A stretch of DNA of 64,000 nucleotides from Rhipicephalus microplus (taxonomy: Eukaryota > Arthropoda > Arachnida > Ixodida > Ixodidae): positions 37,947,771 to 38,011,770 of the forward strand of contig NC_134705.1 of the NCBI RefSeq assembly GCF_043290135.1, in the 5' to 3' direction. Position 1 is the stretch's first letter. The number at the start of each line of letters is the position of its first letter. The position numbers and the translations under genes were made by a program. Shown piece by piece: positions 23,661 through 35,252 of this stretch. Under the pieces are notes generated by a model. That model was not told where the DNA came from. It saw only the letters and a program-made list of their open reading frames with translations, and did not search any database.

Positions 23661-23800
23661 TACATATGCAATTTAGGTATGTGCATCTGTGTAGCGGGAA
23701 ACAGGGTGGTGCGAGACGAAGAGGACGTTCGGTTGGTGGCAAGAGGTTTCTGGTTGGCTTCATTGTATACCTTAGAGTTGACTGTTACGTCGCCTCTGAA
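23661..23800 (+). mobile_element. Ty3/Gypsy 3' LTR (borders approximate)
   Basis: Follows the integrase tail and matches 16503-16575 plus 21309-21345. Exact ends cannot be fixed because neither TG/CA termini nor a 4-6 bp target duplication stands out. Confidence 0.55.
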
Positions 23801-24057
23801 TGAATCCCTATTATTAAAATTTATTGAAGTTTGTGCCTACCTCACTTCAGCTTGAAGCGGCGCAGCGCTTTTCACAATGTGCCGAGCAATTTTTTTCGTA
23901 CACGTTACACTTTCTTACACTCATCGGAGGGCAAAAAAGAAAAAAAGAAAATAATATGTTGTACATGAAAGGAAGAAGTCTTGGCGCTTTTCATATAGAA
24001 CACCACACCTGGAATCGAATATGGGGCGCGTTGCTTTAGGTTTTGTTAACACATATC

Positions 24058-24690
24058 CCTACTGAACGTTCCATACGAAATCTTACGGCATTGCCCCGCC
24101 GCGGTGGTCTAGTGGCTAAGGTACTCGGCTGCTGACCCGCAGGGCGCGGGTTCAAATCCCGGCTGCGGCGGCTGCATTTCCGATGGAGGCGGAAATGTTG
24201 TAGGCCCGTGTGCTCAGATTTGTGTGCACGTTAAAGAACCCCAGGTGGTCAAAATTTCCGGAGCCCTTCACTATGGCTTCTCTCATAATCAATGGGTGGT
24301 TTTGGGACGCTAAACCCCACATATCAATCAATCAATCAAATCTCACGGAAAACATATGGGCTCCATACGATTTTCGTATGAGCTGAACGGAAAAGATACG
24401 GGTTTTTATGGAAACATACGGAAGTTGTATGGCGTATACGGAAGACTTTTTACAGAAAATATGGAATAATACGGAAATTATATGGAACATACGGAAATTT
24501 CTTATGGAATATATGGAAAGATACAGAAGTCATGTGGTATATACGGAATAGTACTTACGGAAAATATGGAACGATGTGGAAATATGGAAAGCTTTATGGA
24601 GTATACCGAAACTGCCTTAAGAAAGTTCTATGGAGCATGCGGAAATTTCTTTCCGGAAATATGGAAGAATAAGGAGCGCGAGCAGATTAA
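24058..24690 (+). mobile_element. Minisatellite-bearing repeat element (Helitron-like?)
   Basis: Starts TCCCTACTGAACGTTCC, the same terminal motif as at 11784-11802 and 52268-52285 (inverted there). A SINE interrupts it at 24089-24337. The rest, 24338 to about 24690, is a degenerate array of ATATGGAA and ATACGGAA words. No coding capacity. A 5' TC plus CTACT start and internal minisatellites suggest a non-autonomous Helitron-type element, but no CTRR end or hairpin was fixed. Confidence 0.4.
24089..24337 (+). mobile_element. tRNA-derived SINE, full length
   Basis: A box TAGTGGCTAAGG and B box GGTTCAAATCCCGG in a tRNA-like head, then a body with GATGGAGGCGGAAATG and TTAAAGAACCCCAGGTGG, and an (ATCA)n tail. 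Target duplication AAATCTYACGG at 24078-24088 and 24338-24348. Confidence 0.9.
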
Positions 24691-24759
24691 TAAGACCGGA
24701 GATGTTCAAGTCCCTAGATTCAAATGGCAGTCTGAGATACGAATACTATTCGATCCGTG

Positions 24760-27700
24760 ATGGTGCTACACCGCATCCAAAAAAAGTGATGTCATTGTGA
24801 ATGTACGTGATGTCAATATCGACATTTCCGAAATAAATGGCCGAAAAAATTGAAGAAAGAAAACCTAGAGTGATAAAAAGTGAATATATACAGAATTAAT
24901 TAGTCCCGCGCCAAAATTACGAGCACATAAACGATAAAAAACGTGTACTGGACGCGCGCCCACTTGCAAAGTTTATTCCTTGAGTTATTCCTTTTATAAA
25001 CGTGCTAATTCGCTAAATATAAATACGCTTATAAATTTTCTATCGCAGAATAAATGGTGACCATGAGCCAAGACGACCCGCTAAACCAGCATACACACAG
25101 GCGATAAAATAACCACAAGCAACATGGCGTTCGCGGCGTGACAAAAAAAACTTAACGGCGAAATGAACGTCTCGAGTCTGTTGAGGTTTTCTAGAACGCG
25201 AAGTAACACATGAACACCTGGTATCTTTTGGTGCCGCATACCACGCCGCGAACCGACAAGTGTGCGGTCTTTGGTGCGACCACACACTTGTCGAGCTACT
25301 TGGTTATTAGCTTTCATGCAAGTTATCAAGAGAGCAACTTTAAAATACAGAAGCATGAAGCAAAATTGCCTCTCTGCTTTACTTTACAATAGGCAGTCAA
25401 TCTTCATGCACATGAATAATGCCTTTGTGAAGTACACAAGAAAATGAGGTAAAACAGAAAAAAAGAGAGGAAAAAGACAGAAGAAAGGCAGGTAGCTCAA
25501 CCAGGATAATTATTTGCTGCCCTACAGCATAGGTAGGGATAGAGGGAGTGGCCATAAAAATAATTAAGTATGAGGGCACAACTGATATGTACGCACACAT
25601 AATGATGCTTATCATTGATGCTCGGATGGTTGTGTATAGAGCTGGCTCGTTTTGAGATTTTCAGAAGCATTGTTTCAGACCACAATGCAGATTTCGCTTC
25701 AATTGTAGTGCTACCTAAGACACAATTTATGGGCCAGTTTTAATGAATACGAAGATTATATGTGAAACAAATGCTTTGAAGTATATCATGGCTGCCTGGA
25801 CGCATACAAGCTATGTAAAGCGCAATAAAGTGAGGACGCATGAGCTTCTCTTCATGCTTCAGTTCTACATGGATGCTTCAACTGTGCTGCAAAGAAATTT
25901 AACCAATGTCTGTGTGTGCAACATTGTCCATTTTAAACTATCTATATGTATATCTCGAATTCCTACTGCGAGTTAAGCTACGTAGCACTCCATAACTCTT
26001 TCTTTTATTAAGGGCAATTTTTCAAACAATCAACATTATTCATTTTCTGTCTCATGACTTCATGCCCGCAATTCTTGGTTTGGCTCGATCACAATTGTGC
26101 AGCCCTTATTTTGAAGGAATCAAAAAACATCAACCAAAATATATTTTGGAACTGCTTCTCGGTGATATTGCCTCCACTGACCTGCCACAGCTTGAGATGA
26201 GTCATATGGCAAGTCTCGCGCATACCTAAGGCCAACCAGAAGCTAGTCCGGCTGTGAAATGCTCAGTTTTTTCTCAAATAAATTTTTTGGTTTGAGTTTT
26301 CTCACTTCTCGAGTTCCTTCACAATCAAGCAGACCCAATGTTCCCCTTGGTCCTTAATTTTGTTATATTATGAAATAAATAAAAAATGTAATAATGAAAA
26401 TAAAAATACTAAGAACTGTTGCGCAAAAAACACAGTCCCACATACGTACTTGAACGCAATATTGCTTTTATTTTGTTTTAGTACCTAACGGATTAGAAAA
26501 AATAGCAGTACATAGAAACATTAAAAAAACTCAAAAAGATTTAGACTTGGCGGGATTTGAACCTGCGCCACTCAGTTGTGCTCGCGTACGTGAACTGAGT
26601 GCGTTAGCTTGCAAAACAAAACTATTCGCGCTAGATATTGTACGTGCGTTTAAGTTACATATATAAATTTGCTGTTTACACGCTATGTGTTGGCATATTT
26701 ACGTACAATATGCGATCGTATCTATTGTTGTGTGCATATGTTTTGTGATTGTATATATGTCACATGCTTTTCGCATGTCTTTCAACTATAAATTGCAACC
26801 CCGTCGCGGATGAAGACAAGTATTTTTACATCTACACACAAGCTTGAGCAGTTGAAGGTTGTTTCCAGGGGCTCTCTTGCGATTGAGTCAGCCACAACAT
26901 TAAATTAGAGTGATACACCATTAATTCCTGCATCTAGCTGTATTCCACTTAGTAGCTCTATCGCTTAATGACAAATAAAGCGCGGGGCGCGACGCTATTG
27001 CGCGCGACCATGCCTCGCGTATCGGTTACATCAGCTGAATGCGCCGGCCGGCTTGCTTCGATTTGCTTCAGAGCAAAGAAATGTCATGCCTTGAAAGATT
27101 GCATGCTGCAATATGTCAAAATGTTACTGCTTTGTAGTCATCCTATGATTCATTGAGAATTGATAACTCTGATATGACTACTATAGAACTTTGCGTCGGC
27201 GACATGCACCGAACGTAAAACCGCACTACGTCTGTCGTAGAAGCAGTAGGAGGCTGTCGTCTGCTAGAACAAAAACAAAACAAAGACCTGCGAAAATATT
27301 CATAAGTTGTAACTTGTTTTTTGAATAACTGTTTATCACTTTTAAAGTTATTTTGCCAGATAACATACTTTCCTTTCAGTTTTTAGCAGCGACAGATGTT
27401 TTTTTATTTTCCTCACACAGATATCCAAGTCAAATCCATTCACAGCTAAAGCTACAAGTTTTTGTCTTCTTTGTTTCCGTGGGCATGCCGTTTCGGTGCG
27501 TCTCTCATGTGTTCACGCTGCTACACAAGAGAGCACGAAATGTTAAATTTACGCAAGGAAGCGCCGTTCCTCGTTCGTGTGATGTGCAAAGATTGCGCCC
27601 TATTCCCGCGGTTGTTCGAGTGCGGATTAAGTGCGAGTCGTCCAAGGAATCGGCGGGGTGTGCGGGCGCTCGAAGGACTCCGAGGTGACGGCTGACGCCT

Positions 27701-28014
27701 GTGGTTGCTTCCCTCAGGACAGTGTGAAAGAAACTGAAGGTAAGGGGGAAACTTTTTTATGTAGACTAAGTATGCCACTCAGTGCAAGTGTGTGTTCCCG
27801 CACTCGAACGAGGCGTCGTGAAACGGCAGCTTTACGCGCCTTTGCGAGTGCGGTTGCCGATTCGCTTTGACAACGCTCACGCCAGCAGAGCCATGGCGCA
27901 TCGGCGTGGCCTTACTGGAGCTAATTCGCGACAACTGCGGCAACAAGCATGTGTATGGTGATCGATTTTTTCATAAGTGCAATTTAGTGAGGAGGACGTA
28001 CATGGCGCTTGCTA
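24760..28014. other. Spacer left of copy B, no recognised gene
   Basis: AT-rich and closed in all frames beyond short runs up to about 26900. A tRNA-like B box lies at 26546-26566 (minus GGTTCAAATCCCGCC) next to a perfect 8-base inverted repeat ACTCAGTT/AACTGAGT, perhaps a tRNA pseudogene. From about 27450 to 27950 the sequence is richer in G+C and CpG and contains possible donors (GAAG|GTAAGG near 27740). It could be a promoter or first exon, but nothing specific can be named. Confidence 0.35.
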
Positions 28015-30465
28015 CGTTGTTGATTAAACGAAGCCTGCGGTGCCATTTGATGCAAAGCAGCATTTTCTTCACGTTCACGGGCAATACAATTTGTAACTTG
28101 GCAAAATCCACCTAGCCAACCGCTTAAGTGGGTTGATAAGCATACGTTCAGAGAAGAGCGTTATTATGCCCTAAACAGTGGCGCATGCTTGTTAAAAGAT
28201 ATAATTTGTGTGCCTACTGTAGAGAGAGAGGTCTTCGTGCAATCTGTATGTGTATCTGCAAGGCGCTTTTGCTTGTAACTAATAATGTACCGGCCAGCAC
28301 CTACACTGTACGCCTGACTTTGAAGAAAATTTGCATGCACAATGTGAGATTTTGTAATCTGCCAGAGTTGCTTTTTATAAAATAATACACTGCCAGCATG
28401 TTCAAAATATGTTTCGCTGCTGTGTGGCAGGGGTGTAGTTATCACGCTGTTGTGTAATTGGTGATGCAAGCACTTATAGTTTTGATGCGTTAATATTTCT
28501 CATCTAACTCATCAGGTGGTTGGCTGTTTCAGCACAAACAAGGCAAAGAGAGAAGGAAGACGGGTAATGACAGGACCAGTGCCGACTTTTGTTTGCAGGA
28601 GAATACACATGTTGGTGTATTTATTGTGACTGTCTTTCTGCGTTGCTTTTTTGCCCAACTTATGCAACGACACAGTTGTCAGCAATATGAGAGAGAACAC
28701 TGAAATTAGCTTTTGAAGATCATGATGACTAAATGCCTAGTAATTCACAGCACAAAGTAAGATCAAAAGGCATCAGTATGATCAATGTGGGACGAGTACA
28801 GTCTTGCATCTAAAAAATGTATTGTGCAAAATGTTGCCTAAGTAAAAAAACCTCTCTATATTTGCAAATGGTGCGACGTCACTTCGAGCACCGTGCCAGC
28901 CATTCCCTTTCTCTGTACAAGGGCTGGTTGGCAAGGAAGTTGTTGGTGACGTTCCTGATAGACCACTGAGATGTATGCGATTCTAAACCTGTAGCCTAAT
29001 ATATACGTAATCTTTTGTGCAGTTACATCGCTGCATCTGACACCTACAACTTATTTGCATATTTAAATTGCTCCCTTAGGACCGAACACACAAACTTGTA
29101 GTGTGCATTGCACGCATGAATATCGAGCGGTAAAGGTACTTAGTATATGTGAAACAAGAAACTCTGCTTATTACATGAAGACATATGAGGCCTTCGATAA
29201 AACGAGTTATACCTTTTTTGGGCTTGCGTACTCATCGAAGCGATTCATACATGCAGCTTCAGCAAATGGTATCTTCCAGCCCGGTGACCATGCAATTTTT
29301 TCTGCACACAGCGCAAACACCGAGATGTACCCACTCGCAGATAATCGCGTCAAGTGCACACTTACCTTGACTAAAATTTCGAATCAAGTTTTTTCAACAA
29401 CCGGTCGCAGCCACGAGTGCTAACGTCTTCGCAAACAAGACACATTGTTATTGACACTGCACACACCACACACAATATTCTCAGTTGAACCAATATTCTC
29501 AATACCTTTCAAGGCACTCTACATGCCGCAATCAACAGTGCACATTTGAAGACTATCCCACTGTTCCTCGCACAAGTCACCACGTGTGTTCACTTCTTCA
29601 AGATAAGCAGACAGCGTGGCAAATATTTTACTACACAGCTAGATGTTTGCTGAAACATACTACAGCTAGTGTCGACACTGTAACGTGAAGTGTAAGCTTT
29701 GAAAAATTAAAACTTGCCCCAAACACCGCATGACTGTACCTGGCTGAGCCACCAGCGGGAGTGTTTTTCCAGCCACACCTTTTACGTGTGCCAGTGACAT
29801 CATGCTGTGACGTACCTCGGTAGGAGCCTATCGCTGCATACTTTATGTGAATGAGGATCCTGTTAGGGAAAGCAGGCATTGTTGATTTCGTAACTTGTTC
29901 ATTTTCAACTGCACCTTCATTTACACGAGTTGTCTGACTGATATTCAGGTAAGCTTTTGTGCAATAAATTATACAGTTGGCAGTCTATGCTTGCCCCACA
30001 TTGTTGTTACTGGTGTTTCTCATTGTTACTTTGCACTGTTCATTACTGCTCACCTACAGAAACTAGCCTAGCTTGCCGCTGTTTTGGACAAGGTGCAGGT
30101 GGCAAGTGCGATAATGTTCATAACTCTAAATGCTCAAGCTTAAACTATCGTTTCATATTCAGTTAGTTGCATTCTTATCAGTACATTATACGTAATCATT
30201 GAATAAACATAAATCCATGTTCTTTCACATAATGCTCACAACTTTTATATCAAAATGAATGGTGTTTTTAAAAAACATGGGTTTTATCTAAACTTCATGC
30301 TGTTTTCTTGAACAGCTGACAAAACGCTATTGCATGCTTACTTGCCATGAATTGGATTGTGTTTGAAATACATTTCAATTCTTCACCGGACTGCCAGTAC
30401 ACTTCACATTGGGGGAAAATTTATTAACGAAGGATTGATTAATTTTTAAGAACGGAATATTGGCA

Positions 30466-30516
30466 GTCGTTTTGCTACCCAGCGGATTATTATGCAAACT
30501 TCCCATAGAGTGGTTA
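30466..30516. repeat. Left 51-bp target-site duplication of 2A-LINE
   Basis: Runs from TCGTTTTGCTACCCAGC to ATAGAGTGGTTAT. It is repeated with four mismatches at about 34393-34443. Copy A has this block once (about 2488-2537). Confidence 0.75.
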
Positions 30517-30800
30517 TTTATTTATTTATTTATTTATGAATACTGCAATTCCTACTAGGGATTTTCGCAGAGTGGGTTACATGAATTACATGAATGGTCA
30601 ATATGCAGACAAAAAAATTTTCAAAACAGGAAGATAAAAACACACAGAAACAAAAGTACGCACAAAGCAACCTAAATATGCGAAAATTCGAATGTTTATG
30701 GGGACAGAGCTTAATTGGCATGCTATATTAAACACTGTTATCGAGGCTAGAAGAAAATAATGTTAAGGATGGCTGTAAAACTTCGGTGTTAGTTAGTCTG

Positions 30801-32387
30801 TTAGTGTTTGTAGATTAGCTCGAGCTGAAAGTTCCGTGATTGAAGTGCGCCCGAAGATGTTATAAATAAAACGAATGGCCTTTTTTGTACTCTTTCTAGC
30901 TTGTTGATATTAGTTTTGGTAAAAGCGTCCCATATATTGGAAGCATAATACAGATTCGGTATAACTATTGTTTTATAAGCCAGAAGGCGGACGGAGGGGG
31001 TTGAGAGTTTCAATTCCCTTCTGAGAAAGAACAGCTTACGCATTGCAGTGTTAGTTACTGTATTAATGTGTTTCGTGCAATTAAAGTCATCTGTGATCCA
31101 TATGCCAAGATACTTGTAATGTGGGACTTGGGAAAGTTTAGTATGGGTAGTAGAGTACTCGTATTCTAAACGATTCCTTTTATTAGTTATTTGCATAAAC
31201 ACTGTTTTTTCGAAGTTAATAGCAATTTGCCATTCATCACACCAGGAGGACACTTTTTGTAGGGCATCATTTAACACGTGTTGGTCTGCGGGACAACATA
31301 TTTCGTTATAAAGTACACAGTCATCAGTGTAGAGTTTGATTTTAACAGGGATGCCATCAACAGTATCATTAATAAACAGGAGAAAAAGAAGTGGTCTAGC
31401 ACTGAGCCCTGAGGAACGCCAGAGTCAACAAGCTGTCTATGTGAGCAGGAATCAGCAAAAACAACAAATTGTTCGCGTTTTGTGAGATATGCAGAAATCC
31501 AGTGAACTACTTGGGAATAATTGATTATTCTACCTATCTTATATATCAGTTTAGTGTGGGATACTTTATCAAAGGCTTTCGAAAAGTCCCTAAAAATAAC
31601 GTCAGTCTGTGTTCTACTATTTATTAATTTGGCAAAGTAATGTATTGTTTCAACTAACTGAGTGTGTTGAATAACCTTTCCTAAAACCATGCTGGAATTC
31701 GGTAAGAACGTTATAGTTGTCTAGAAATTCGCAGACGTGATTGTAAATGATATGTTCTAGAATCTTGCATACCGTACATGTTAATGAAATTGGACGATAA
31801 TTTTTAACGGAGTTCTTATTTCCGGTCTTGTGAACTGGTTTAATTCTAGCGGTTCCCCAGTCTCTTGGTATTTCTCCATTTTGTAAAGACTTGCAAAAAA
31901 TCACATGAAGGTATTTTGACACCCACTCTGCGTACCTTTTCAAGAAGCTATTAGGAATATTATCAGTCCCTGGTGATTTTTTGGCATCAAGCCTTAGCAG
32001 AAGATTAAATATACCACTTTCAGAAACAATGACATCAGACATCGGTGGTAGGGATGCGTGAAACACAAGGGATACACCATTATCTTGGGTGAACACCGAT
32101 TTAAAGTGGTTGTTAAAAGCATGGGAAATTTTCGCGCTATCGTGAGTTAGGCAGCCATCAACTTCAATTGTATCACAATCAGCGGAGTGTGGAGAAATCG
32201 AACACCAAAATTTCTCGGGAGACGTGGTGATAAAGCTTGGTAATAATTCACCGTAATAGCGCTTTTTATCAGCAGCTACTTGGTCTTTCATTTGTAAAGA
32301 AAGTTTCGATATTTCTCGCATTATAAATAATGTTCTGTTGTTTGTTAACCTTTTCTTTAAGCGCTTCAGTCGCCTTTTAGATTGCAA
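30801..32387 (-). pseudogene. 2A-LINE ORF2 reverse transcriptase
   Basis: RT pieces on the minus strand. 32387-31650: KSPGTDNIPNSFLKRY, PVHKTGNKNSVKNYRPISL, FQHGFRKGYST. 31690-31271: DFSKAFDKVSHTKL with the first catalytic Asp, GVPQGSVL. 31277-30801: thumb and C-terminus, with HYKYLGIWIT. The polymerase box reads LYTDDCVLY but lies in a different frame from the preceding block, so at least two frameshifts (about 31680 and 31400) inactivate it. Clade is CR1/Jockey-like from the motifs; the exact family is not assigned. Confidence 0.8.
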
Positions 32388-32682
32388 TGTGTCCCTCGAA
32401 ATCTATGGGTTCTTACCCTTAAATTTTTTGTAATCTTGGGTACAAAACAATCGATACATTCATTCACAATCTGTTTAAATCTGTCCCAAAGGTGGTGTAC
32501 ATCACAAGTGCTATTGCAGAAATCATAAAAATAAAGGAAAGCGGGTCAATAATTGACACATCTTCAGCAAGAGAGAAATTCGGAAATGACAAAATTGAAC
32601 GATTATTGTTTATATAAGTATTGGCTAGAGTAAGCAACACGGCCTTGTGGTCTGAAATTCCAAGATATACTTCGCAGTAACT

Positions 32683-33290
32683 TTAGGCACTAATGGATTC
32701 ACTTACTAGAAAGAGATCTAGTACTGATTTGCAGTTTTCTTGGATTCTAGTGAAGTCTGTTACAATTTGAAATAGGTCAAAAGTGAAAGCAATGTTTAGC
32801 ATTGCTTCTCCCACGTGATCATTGTGATTATTGAGCGAGAAATTCGGCCAGTCTATATTCGGCAAGTTGAAATCTCCAGCCAGAATAACTTTGTCACCAG
32901 GTTTTATATTCGAATGTAGATACTCCTTTAAAGATTCCAACATGTCAATAGACGAGTTAGGGGGTCTATACATGACTGCTATAACATATTTAACCTTACC
33001 GTGGTACGCTTTGCAGAATATGAACTCAATGTCAGCCAAGTCAGACATTGTCACTATACTCAAACGTTTTTTAAAAAAAATGCAAACACGTCCTCCTTTG
33101 CTGCCTCGGTCTTTTCGAATTATAGTATATCCGGCAGGAAGAAGTTCGCTGTCGTATATTGATTCATGTAGCCAAGTCTCAGTGAGAAGTGCGATGTCGG
33201 CATCGTGTACTATTAATATACTTTCGATTTCGGTAGCTTTATTGATTACACTTCTGCAGGTAATGTTTAATATATTTAATGACTGATTTT
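32683..33290 (-). pseudogene. 2A-LINE ORF2 endonuclease
   Basis: APE-type endonuclease, N-terminal part at about 33290-33080 (HDADIALLTETWL with the catalytic Glu; GSKGGRVCIFF). A frameshift at an A/T homopolymer (about 33070-33080) leads into a 126-codon piece with AVMYRPPNSS, ILAGDFNLPNIDWP and SVLDLFLVS. The terminal SDH block, about 32650, is out of frame after a stop. Dead. Confidence 0.8.
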
Positions 33291-33351
33291 TAGTACTATG
33301 TTGTCATGCTGTTTTCTTATTCAGCCTAAACCGTGTCGCCTTTTCCTCGTT

Positions 33352-34113
33352 CTAACCAAAAAGCACACCGTCTACGCTTAACTTGTCGAAGAGTAATTTG
33401 ACCTTAGCGCCTTGTTCTTTTTCTTGAGCTGCACTCCTCCATAACTGCTTCCGGATTTTCCGAATTCTTTTAAAAAAATCATCAGAGAGTGAAAAATTGG
33501 TGTTCTTAAGTTGAGGAGAAGCTTTTAGTACCACCATTTTCTCACGGTAGTCGACAAACTTTACGAAAACAGGTCGAGGTTTCTCAGACGTTTTTCGTCC
33601 GACCCTGTGACACCTCTCAATACCATTCACGGTTATACCCAGTATTTCACGGAAAATGTTATTTTTGACTGTCGTCTCCAGTTCCTCGTACGTCTCTTTG
33701 TTAGGCTCCTTTAAACCATAAATGACGAGGTTGTTCCGACGTCCCCTATTTTCCAAATCATCAACCTTAAGCATCAGCTGTGAAATCTGTTCGTCAAACT
33801 TAGACACCGAGGTTTCTAGAACCTTTACTTGATTAGTAAAAGCATTTAGGTCAGTCAACTGTTTTTCAAATCCATCCAGACATTCCGTTAAGGTTGAGAG
33901 CTTATCTTCGATATTGTTTTGCGCGGTGAGTACGGCTTCAATTGTTGCAGTCATTTTACTCTGTCTCTCTACCAGTTCTAACAGTATATCTCTATCTGTT
34001 TTCGAAGGCCCTGGATTAGCCTCTATGTCGCCGCAAGATAATAAGTCATCAGGGAAACCAAAAACGCAGCGAAAAATGCACTTAACATAAAGTGGGCATG
34101 GCAGCAGAATCAA
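33352..34113 (-). CDS. LINE ORF1 protein with N-terminal 2A-like peptide
   Basis: About 253 codons, open. LLSCGDIEANPGP at about residues 24-36 fits the 2A (StopGo) consensus D-[VI]-E-x-N-P-G-P, where ribosomes skip the Gly-Pro bond and release the upstream peptide. After it comes a predicted coiled coil (about 60-125), then LENRGRRNNLVIYGL, the RRM-like nucleic-acid-binding part of LINE ORF1 proteins, and CHRVGRK. ORF1 proteins coat the element RNA. No in-frame ATG lies between an upstream TAA at 34153-34155 and the 2A. The listed start is a TTG, so initiation is unclear: a lost ATG, a non-AUG start or a splice. Confidence 0.75.
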   Translation of the reverse strand: MILLPCPLYVKCIFRCVFGFPDDLLSCGDIEANPGPSKTDRDILLELVERQSKMTATIEAVLTAQNNIEDKLSTLTECLDGFEKQLTDLNAFTNQVKVLETSVSKFDEQISQLMLKVDDLENRGRRNNLVIYGLKEPNKETYEELETTVKNNIFREILGITVNGIERCHRVGRKTSEKPRPVFVKFVDYREKMVVLKASPQLKNTNFSLSDDFFKRIRKIRKQLWRSAAQEKEQGAKVKLLFDKLSVDGVLFG

Positions 34114-34392
34114 AAAACGGTCATCACTCCGGTAACATTTCGTATACCAATATTAACTAACCTGCAGCACGAAGCAAAAGGGGTTGCTGAGCATGGTGCC
34201 GGTTTCACTGCTGCCATGCCCACTGGCGATGCCCGGTGTTCGTCCGTACATTATAGTGCTTCGGTCCGTCACGTGATGGCATATCACCGACGTGGTCATC
34301 CATGTCGGCGCAAGCGCAGCTCTGCAGTGCAGCGTTGAGTCAGCGATGATGCAGTGTGTAAATCCCTCGCTATCAGTAGACAAGGTCCCGTC

Positions 34393-34443
34393 ATTCGTTT
34401 TGCTACCCAGCACATTATCATGCAAACTTCCTATAGAGTGGTT
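34393..34443. repeat. Right 51-bp target-site duplication of 2A-LINE
   Basis: Partner of 30466-30516. It differs from the copy A sequence at about one base, while the left copy differs at about three. Confidence 0.75.
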
Positions 34444-34669
34444 ATGCGTCTTGCATGTGTGTCTGTAAACCAAGAACTTTGGGTAGAACTATATTTGTCT
34501 TACAAATGGTTGCAGGACTTTCGAGGCTGTAGGGCTGCTTAGCCAATATGTATGGTGGAATCCCTGGACATGGGTTCAACCATGCTGCATCAGCTGCTTG
34601 GTGTTTTCATGGCATCTTTACAGATGCGTTGGTTGAGTAAAGCAAGCAGGTTTCAACACAGGGAAAAAT

Positions 34670-35252
34670 CAAAGCAGTGGTGGTTGCGGATGCGAACACT
34701 CGTCTTATTGCTGTTCCTGCCTTCTACAAGTGTTCGTCTTAGACAGGCCAGGGTCACGATAGTGACTGCTGCAGCACCTGTTTCATCATCCACGTGTCAA
34801 CGTGGAACGTTGTATTCTGGATAATCTGGCCGCATCTTATCTACCCTTCCTAGCATTCCTGTCGTCGTCCTGCGCCTTCGTGGATCTTCAGTCTAGGCAT
34901 CAAAAGCAGTGACAGTAGGCACGCCCGCGTCAATGCAGCGGTGGTTGCGGATGCGAACACTCGTCTAATTGCTTTTCCTGCCTTCTACAGGTGTTCGTCT
35001 TAGACAGGCCAGGGTCCCGATAGTGACTGCTGCAGCACCTGTTTCATCATCCACGTGTCAACGTGGAACGTTGTATTCTGGATAACCTGGCCGCATCTTA
35101 TATACCGTTCCCATCATTCCTGTCGTCGTCCTGCGCCTGCGTGGATCTTCAGTGTAGGCATCAAAAGCAGTGACAGAAGGCACGCCCGCGTCAAAGCAGT
35201 GGTGGTTGTAGATGCGAACACTCGTCTAATCGCTGTTCCTGCCTTCTACAGG
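34670..35252 (+). promoter_or_regulatory. Tandem 5' monomers of the LINE (2.2 units of 261 bp)
   Basis: CAAAGCAGTGGTGGTTG or a close variant starts units at 34670, 34931 and 35192, each 261 bases apart. The last is cut after CCTTCTACAG at 35251. By position this is the 5' UTR of the LINE whose ORF1 lies at 38616. Tandem 5' monomers act as promoters in mouse L1. The function here is inferred. Confidence 0.7.

Larger units (their letters stand above)
30517..34392 (-). mobile_element. LINE with 2A-bearing ORF1 (CR1/Jockey-like)
   Basis: Minus-strand non-LTR retrotransposon of about 3.9 kb, absent from the matching place in copy A. 5' leader (about 34392-34114), ORF1 (34113-33352), ORF2 with endonuclease and RT (about 33290-30801), 3' UTR, and a terminal (TTTA)n-type tail on the plus strand at 30517-30537. 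ORF2 is broken in several places. It is flanked by an unusually long direct repeat. Confidence 0.85.

Noticed and set aside
34153..34473. 106-codon minus-strand frame upstream of the 2A ORF
   Set aside because: It crosses from LINE leader into the flanking target sequence, so it cannot be an element gene.
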